64,000 nucleotides of DNA. Source: Bimastos eiseni (taxonomy: Eukaryota; Annelida; Clitellata; Crassiclitellata; Lumbricidae). Position 1 is the stretch's first letter. The number at the start of each line of letters is the position of its first letter. Made by a program: the position numbers and the translations under genes. Below are positions 58,401 through 64,000 of the stretch, piece after piece. The notes under the pieces were generated by a model, which did no database searches, was not told the DNA's origin, and saw only the letters and a program-made list of their open reading frames with translations. The DNA lies in NCBI GenBank assembly GCA_959347315.1, contig OY365806.1, positions 54,403,116-54,467,115 of the forward strand. Direction: 5' to 3'.

Positions 58401-61400
58401 TGATGAATTTTGGCTTGTTCGATATAATTTTTTATTCATTTATTACGTCGAGCGGACCATTTATCTGGAGTAAACAATATGGTATACAATGATAATGTGA
58501 AAAGTTTGAGTGGAAAGTTAATAAAATGTTTTGCATTTAAAGTAAGCACTAATGGAAAAGTCCAAGATGGTAACAAAAACTCTTCATTGCAATAAACAGT
58601 TTTGAAACACATTACTGATAACTTATCACTGATAACTGATATCGCTGATAACTGATAAATTAACTTCACAAAGTGGAATGATTGCAGAAAGAAAGTATTA
58701 ACTGACTTCGTGACTACATTTTAAATAGTTTTTCGTGCATTATGTAACAGATATCTAATTAATTAATTTAATTTAATTGATTAATCAAAATTTAATTTAG
58801 GAGATAATTCAATTTTTTTAATCAGAGCCAGTCATAATTTACCCCTATGGAAAAAGTCATAAAAAATATCTAGCAAGGATCAGGCATGGACTAAAAATAT
58901 CCGGCATGCAAAGGTTCTATAAAGTTACCTGATTTACACTTGGTTGATCAACAGTCACTTCTTCCTCATCATCAGTTGAATACTCTTCAAGAATTCCATC
59001 ACTGAAATGCAAAATCCGACGTGGAGTTCGTGTTTTCCCTTCCAGTTGAACTTCAGGTGTACACTGCACAACACAGACCTGTAATTACAGACACATACCC
59101 TTCAAGGCGTGTGCACTTCTGAGCAAAAGATGTTGGAAGAAGGGCGATATCAAATTTCAAGAATTTCAATATGTATATAATGTCATATAGCATGGTAGCA
59201 CCCCTTCAAGATATAAAGACATCTACTCAGATATAAAGACATCTACTCAGATATAAAGACATCTACTCAGATATAAAGACATCTACTCAGATATAAAGAC
59301 ATCTACTCAAATATAAAGACATCTACTCAAATATAAAGACATCATCTACTCAGAGGTCTCTGCACTGTCCTATATGATGATAAATGTCATTATAATCAGT
59401 AAGATGTTCCATTCGAAGGACATAGATTCGTAATCATAAGTGCACATTTTGTACAGCGACTCCTCAAGGAACCACTCACAGTTGCACCCTACTTGACAAC
59501 CCAATGAAAATCAAAAACAATCAGTAGTAAAATAGAGACAGATGACAAGCCACATAAAGTTTTGAAATATCAAGTTCGATGTTACCATACACAAGCTGCC
59601 TTAACTAGATATCTTACATGCAAAATACTCATAAAGTCAAACATGAGACCTTTTGAACAGTAAATTGCGCTTCTCTGCAAAAATTATAGGTGGAGCTATT
59701 TGGAGGGCTATATAATGCGTGTATGGCATTCTCAGCATCACTTAAGATGAGTTATATCATGCAGTCAATCACCTCCCATTGCTGGTGTATATTTAAAGAG
59801 ATGGAGAGAAATCATTCTTGGTTAAATTTAGTCTATGCCTATTAAGTACCAAGCCACAGGTGTTGCGTTTTGGTTGGGTTCTGAGTCAGACCCAATTGCT
59901 AAGATGACATGCATTCCTGCATGCCCATCATAATAGTGAGCAATGACTTAAGACATGCAAAAGTAGGTATTCAGGCCTGAGGTGTCATCAGGCCTGAATT
60001 CTTTACAAATTAGGTTGAAATGAATTTGACTTGTAAAGGATAAATAATGGCTTGAATTATTAAAAATTTATTTTTTCTTCAAAATTTGACTTATAAAGGA
60101 CAAACTATGACTAGTCATTTACAAGAGGGCTCAATATTAACCTCAAGGCAAGCTATGAGATGAGAAAACTGATGGAGATCTTTTCAGTCCTGAATCAGTT
60201 CCAAAGAGACAGCAGTGCAGCATAGAACAAGGAGCAGTTGCAGTATATCAGAGTGGATGAAACTACAGGGTATGATAGAGAAAGATATGACAATGACCGG
60301 CAGTTGGATGGCTAGTGACTGACGAATGTAAGAGGGTTGAGAGGCTCGAAGGGCTTTATAGGCAAGAGACATAATTGTGCTCTTGGAATTTTAGCCAATG
60401 AAGTGAATAGAGAACAGAGGTTATGTGGTGGTGCTCAGGAGTTTCGGTGACTGGGTTGTTGTCAGTTTGAAAAATAAACAAAAAATATAATATCATAAAA
60501 TGAAATTTGTTAATTCTTTGACACGGCTTTACATTCCGAATATCCAAGCTCAGAAAGTGAATATAAAATCAGCTTTACGGAAGCATCCTTTAGAGACTGT
60601 TGCTTGTTTAGTTGTTTGCATAAGTCACATTTTTGAGAAATTCTGTTTCTAAAAACTCACTTCTCGACAGTCGACAGTCACCAGAGTTGAAAACTTAGTG
60701 ATGGTGTTATGTATATGTTGGACAAATCTTATGCGGCCGAAAGCTGAACATGTACAAAATTTGGGTTGGGCATCGTGATGGTCGGTTGGGGTCATGAGGT
60801 AGGTTAGGGTCAGGGTTGTGTGTAGACAGAAAAGAAAAACTTTCAGCAGAAACTCCAAACGTATATGTTAGTCTGAAAAGGAATAAGAAAAGAAAGCAAT
60901 CTATTACATTTGGGGGTTTATACTTGCATGCAATATTTATAATTTTCTTCACCACGGTAATTGGAAAGTCTGTTGTGATTGGACGCAAAAAAGGAGACAT
61001 GGAGTATCAACATCAGTGCCTTTTTAAAAACTTAACTACGACATTGGACCATTATGCACCTATACGTGAGACGTTGATCATCTGTTATATGAAAGCATCG
61101 TAAAATGAACTTACAATCATCAAAGCTTTCTTTCTGCTACAAGCTATATACTAATTGAGCCCAACTGTTTCCCAAGTTCTGAGACGTGAATAATTTTGAG
61201 ATAGCAGATATTTGCAGAGATAAGTTGAGCATGTTTGAGTATCTCCAATGGCAAAAATTGTATGGGGAACCGCAATGCCTTACTTGCCATCTCTAATGGG
61301 AAAACATCTTGCATGCCTTACTTGCCATCTCCAATGGGAAAATATTTTGCATAGGGAAATGCAATGCCTTACTTGCCATCTCCAATGGGAAAATATTTTA

Positions 61401-63076
61401 CATGAGGAAATGCAATGCCTTACTTGTCATCTCCAATGCGAAATCATTTTGCATGGGGAAAATGCACCACAGGAATACGAAATGGCAGAATTACGCACGA
61501 AAAATTTTTCAGTGATATCTATAATATACTAGCAATGACCCTGCCTGACCCTACATAAACCACCCTTACCCTAAACTACACCAGCGTTTCCCAAACTGTG
61601 TTCTGCGGAACCCTAGAGTTCCGCGAAATGCTTTCAGTGTGAGCTTCAAACAATTTAAAATAAAATGTTACAAATTTTTCATGGGAAGCTGCTTGCTTAG
61701 CATCTGCATATAACTCTTGACTATTTGCATCAAATCTCAGAGGGAGCAGACGGGATGCCGGCTTGGTTTCTAAGACTGACCGCCCGCATGCATCCTGGCA
61801 CACTTCATCAACCAATCACTGGATTGCTCTTGTGTCCCTTTGCAGTGGAAGACGGCTGTCATCCGCCCGCAGGCGAAAGTTGCGTCGCCGAGCTCTCCGG
61901 CTGACTATCGGCCAATATTGGTACTCTCAATCATGTCTCGCATGGTCGAGAGGATATTGGTTTGGTTGATACTATACCCCAACTTCAACAAGTTACCGCC
62001 TCCGCTAACGCTTGACTATCAATATGCATTTCGTCCACTGGGGCTGCTGCTATGTTCTGCAAAACATCACTGAGATGCTAGGACAAAATGATGTTCTTGT
62101 TATATCGATGGGCTACTCCAAGGCCTTTGACTCCATCCATCACGTGGCCATTACTGACGTCCTCACAAGACTCCCCATGCCCAACAGCATTTATAACTGG
62201 CTTGTCGGCTATCTTGACGGAAGGAAGCACTTCACTAACTTCGGTGGCGTTCTATCCTCAGTGGCTACAATGAACGCAAGTGTGGTACAGAGGTCAGTAC
62301 TTGGGCCTCCGGAATGCACCATCGGAACAGCTAAAATTTTCTGCATTCTCAAGCGTTTGTATGTATACAATAGAATATGTTTAGTTTTGGACGGGGTTTC
62401 GCCTATAAATTTAAGATCAAAATGGTTCCACGGCCTAAAAAGATTGGAAGACGCTGAACTACCCTAACCCTAACTCTGACCCTAACCGACCATCATGATG
62501 AATATGTTTTACCCTCAAGCTAGGTAGGTATACACTGCACTGAACGACCTTTTCCACTGAATACACATGAAGAAATACAAAATGACAGAATTATAATTAT
62601 CATTACTACTATTTCATTGGTACTATGAAACGACACAGTTCGTCATATCACACAGTTCGCTCCAGGCATGTGTAGTCGCGGAAACCAATCGCCGGAACGA
62701 GAAAGTAAGAGAGAGATACAAAAGCCCCAATTGTAATAGATTGCCGAAGAAAGTATATAGTAAGTCGTAAGTGTAGAAACGATGATCAATAGAGGATGCC
62801 AAAAATAAAATACGTTTGCTGTACATGTGTAAAGAACACTGCAATTGCGAGCGCTATGAGCCTATGAGTTAGTCTGTCACATTACTAAATCATAAGTAAG
62901 TATCTTTTTTATTGAGAGGAATAAGAATGCCTGAAATCGCACAGCACGTACACATACAGATTATATGTCTATTAGGTCTCATCGATCAAGAGACGTCAAC
63001 AACTTACAGGCTCGTTTTCACGAGGCTTAGCATCTTTGGGCTCCTCTTCAGCCTGAAAGAGACTGTTTTTATCCAT
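54753..63076 (-). CDS. FAM177A1: FAM177-family protein, complete coding sequence in 5 exons
   Basis: FAM177 proteins are small, soluble, conserved animal proteins; human FAM177A1 has been reported at the Golgi as a partner of VPS13B. Exons 63076-63008, 59078-58929, 57976-57910, 55285-55194 and 54929-54753 join in frame with GT-AG borders to give 184 residues ending TAA. The conserved core is TRTPRRILHFSDGILEEYST (human VPRRVIHFVSGETMEEYST), then STLSWSKWMLHYLGSAANNT and DYCGEKLATFFGVTSPKYQY (human FLGEKIASVLGISTPKYQYA). A Lys/Glu/Arg-rich helix follows (EREEKEREENK). Acidic residues (STDDEEE) follow the first motif as in the family. The N-terminus is short and acidic. The symbol reflects family membership; FAM177A versus FAM177B orthology was not tested. 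All introns but the last are 1-4 kb and filled with repeats. Confidence 0.94.
55194..55285 (-). CDS. FAM177A1: FAM177 exon 4
   Basis: The acceptor is AAGCTGCAG and the donor GTATAG. It is 92 bp: 2 bases plus 30 codons. It encodes DYCGEKLATFFGVTSPKYQY then ILDEIQRRQLE, the most conserved C-terminal block of the family. Confidence 0.94.
55425..55497. repeat. (AT)n microsatellite in FAM177 intron
   Basis: Alternating AT with a few G/C interruptions; a second AT-rich tract follows at 55635-55730. Confidence 0.95.
55734..55912. mobile_element. Mariner terminal fragment, relative of 1320-2407
   Basis: CAGGGTGGGCCAAAAAAGTA, ATTTTTGCCAATATTTCG, TAAATGAAATTTTACA and TTCATATTTGCATATA align with the first 185 bp of the complete element. 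The right end is missing; it abuts repeat E at 55917. Confidence 0.85.
55917..56605. repeat. Dispersed repeat with GGTCTTGGTCT-rich ends, copy 2
   Basis: Co-linear with 7540-8342 in the same orientation, including both word-rich ends and the final GTGCCCAACAC. Confidence 0.85.
56606..57905. other. FAM177 intron sequence, unassigned
   Basis: No conserved coding segment or recognised element. Confidence 0.4.
57910..57976 (-). CDS. FAM177A1: FAM177 exon 3
   Basis: The acceptor is TTTACTGCAG and the donor GTAAAT. It is 67 bp: 22 codons plus one base. STLSWSKWMLHYLGSAANNT corresponds to human KLTWGPYLWFYMLRAATSTL, probably a short amphipathic or membrane-contacting helix. Confidence 0.92.
57980..58925. 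other. FAM177 intron 2 sequence
   Basis: AT-rich; a short repeat GATAACT-GATA at 58615-58660. Nothing else seen. Confidence 0.4.
58929..59078 (-). CDS. FAM177A1: FAM177 exon 2: conserved PRR-HF-EEYSTD motif
   Basis: It is 150 bp if the acceptor AATTACAG (exon from 59078) is used, or 135 bp if the in-frame acceptor TTGTGCAG 15 bp further in (exon from 59063) is used; both keep phase 0. It encodes TPRRILHFSDGILEEYSTDD, the family signature, and ends before GTAACT. Confidence 0.93.
59190..59370. repeat. SINE/LINE tail module, copy 3, with internal 20-bp tandem amplification
   Basis: GCACCCCTTCAAGATATAAA opens the module and CAGAGGTCTCTGCACT closes it. Between them ATATAAAGACATCTACTCAG (20 bp) is repeated about 7 times, the last units with CTCAA and a CATCATC insertion. 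Confidence 0.9.
60150..60440 (-). mobile_element. LINE fragment (CR1-like), minus strand
   Basis: Frame-broken minus-strand pieces: LHWLKFQEHNYVSCL, then SLAYKALRASQPSYIRQSLA. Same type as 15526-15888. Confidence 0.65.
61245..61465. repeat. 51-bp minisatellite, ~4 units
   Basis: Unit contains GCAATGCCTTACTTGCCATC and TCCAATGGGAAAATATTTTG. The complete middle units are 51 bp, a multiple of three, which keeps two plus-strand ORFs open. Confidence 0.92.
61582..61680. mobile_element. hAT MITE end fragment, relative of 4838-5197
   Basis: CAGCGTTTCCCAAACTGTGT, TCCGCG and GCTTTCAGTGTGA match the reverse complement of the right end of the complete copy. Truncated by LINE DNA. Confidence 0.85.
61790..62330 (+). 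mobile_element. LINE reverse-transcriptase core, decayed
   Basis: WKTAVIRPQAKV then DYRPILVLSIMSRMVERIL (domain 0-1), and in another frame YSKAFDSIHHVAITDVLTRL, YNWLVGYLDGRKHFTNFGG and ASVVQRSVLGP (normally QGSVLGP). The A-F-D-S motif keeps one catalytic Asp; Q-R replaces Q-G. Frameshifts. The family is that of Jockey/Nimb/CR1-type elements. Confidence 0.9.
62331..63000. other. FAM177 intron 1 sequence
   Basis: It contains a short telomere-like run CCCTAACCCTAACTCTGACC at 62462-62490, after the LINE, and otherwise nothing recognised. Confidence 0.45.
63008..63076 (-). CDS. FAM177A1: FAM177 exon 1 with start codon
   Basis: ATG at 63076-63074 begins MDKNSLFQAEEEPKDAKPRE. It is 69 bp, 23 codons, donor GTAAGT, exit phase 0. 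The family allows variable N-termini, so assignment rests on phase, a strong donor and acidic composition. Confidence 0.75.
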
Positions 63077-63505
63077 AGTGATGCGTATACTGCCTTGATA
63101 CCTTCGTATCGCGTTGTTATTCAACAAGAACCATTAGTATAACCATCGACATATATTTACAGACTGAAAATACCCTTTCATCGCTATAAAACTAGTTGAA
63201 GTGCGACGACCTCCGGCGGATAGAAACGTACTTAGACTTGATTACATAACAAATTCAATTATTTTAATTAATATTTTAACATACTTTTAAATAAAATCGA
63301 CAAATACTTATATTTTCTGAGTAAAACATTGCTTTTAGAGATTAAAAATAGCGAAACTAATATGCATAGCAATTAAAGAGGGCGACATCTGTGTTTAAAA
63401 AAATGTTACCGGATATATTATTCACGAGGTTTCATGCTTTCCGCCACTGCTCACTGTGCTCACTGCTACGGAGCCCCTAAAGGGACATAAAAGACAAAAT
63501 ATTTT

Positions 63506-63585
63506 ATCTCGTGCGCACGAGATACAAACTCGTGCGCACGAGATAACAACTCGTTCCCTCGACTTACTAACTCGTGCGCACGAGT
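63506..63585. repeat. Tandem palindromes CTCGTGCGCACGAG
   Basis: Perfect palindromes at 63506-63523 (18 bp), 63529-63542 (14 bp) and 63570-63585 (16 bp), plus a degenerate CTCGTTCCCTCGA at 63550-63562, spaced 20-24 bp. Confidence 0.95.
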
Positions 63586-63599
63586 GACGTAAGCAAACT

Positions 63600-63853
63600 T
63601 CTATTTCTGGGATATAATGGCGTCGCTGCAACAATTGGCAACGAGGTTGAAATGGGACAACGGCGATTTGTCGTTTTAGCGTCCCAAATTCCACACCACA
63701 ACTCTTACGATAAATCGCGGGGATAACTCTATCTGATATTGTCAGCATTTTAGCTCTGTCAGTCTGAACATCATTTTCATTTTCGCTTTCATATTCGCCT
63801 GCAGAGTGATATCCCAAGTCGGGCACACGCTCAGCGTACAAACGGCATAACAA
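63600..63853 (-). CDS. Unrecognised open stretch near the right edge
   Basis: The minus strand is open from about 63853: ERVPDLGYHSAGEYESENEN ... MLTISDRVIPAIYRKSCGVE. Composition looks protein-like, but no family is recognised, no ATG opens the ORF (the first codon is TTG) and the reading continues into the palindromic repeats. It could be an exon of a neighbouring gene, FAM177 upstream DNA, or chance. Confidence 0.25.
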
Positions 63854-64000
63854 ATAACATTGTAGCTTTAAGTGCCTTCCTTACAGGCCAAAGCCTTTCA
63901 CACCACATATTACACACCCCTATAGTAGTAGTAATCGAAATCTCCAGACTTCTAAGGCGTCACTTGAAAGCTATGCGCAGGGCACCTGCTTATTCAGGAG

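Noticed and set aside
62462..62490. Telomere-like CCCTAACCC run
   Set aside because: Too short and impure (CTCTGACC), internal to an intron; it is more likely part of a dispersed repeat than an ancient telomere.

Overview
This is a 64 kb window of intron-rich, AT-rich animal nuclear DNA. It is dominated by decayed transposable elements, microsatellites and minisatellites. Three conserved protein-coding genes can be assembled from exons with proper splice sites, all on the minus strand: a stathmin-family gene (exons 27419 down to 20563), a TMEM59-family gene (48953 down to 38939) and a FAM177-family gene (63076 down to 54753). These families, GT-AG introns of hundreds to thousands of bases, CR1/L2-like LINEs, Ty3/gypsy, mariner, hAT and Merlin-like remnants, and a strong excess of the palindrome TAGGCCTA point to a metazoan. 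A marine invertebrate, perhaps a deuterostome, is my guess; the species cannot be fixed from the sequence alone.

Layout. 0-20 kb: no convincing host gene. It holds a diverged inverted-repeat element (7-650), a complete-ended mariner (1320-2407), LINE fragments, a hAT MITE with a perfect 8-bp target duplication (4838-5197), dense simple repeats (5.2, 7.4, 9.9-11.6 and 12.5 kb), a minus-strand Ty3/gypsy pol remnant (12.6-14.4 kb) and a perfect 30-bp hairpin (15910-15983). 20.5-27.4 kb: the stathmin gene, with three tandem tubulin-binding-type repeats, each on its own phase-0 exon; its first coding exon was not found. 27.6-36.2 kb: nested MITEs, a Merlin/IS1595-like transposase relic and a possible captured gene fragment. 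38.9-49 kb: TMEM59, whose last intron carries a 1.6 kb minisatellite and whose middle exons lie between two inverted copies of one 0.77 kb transposon. 49-54.7 kb: a gypsy reverse-transcriptase relic split by a MITE, and a 16-bp minisatellite. 54.7-63.1 kb: FAM177 with TE-filled introns. 63.5 kb: tandem CTCGTGCGCACGAG palindromes.

The three genes do unrelated cell-biological jobs (microtubule dynamics, Golgi/endosomal membrane traffic, Golgi-associated function) and show no operon-like link. The most interesting signals are the triple-repeat stathmin with duplicated exons, the TMEM59 tail lacking the vertebrate ATG16L1-binding pattern, the TE nesting history, and a minisatellite apparently born inside a SINE-like tail.
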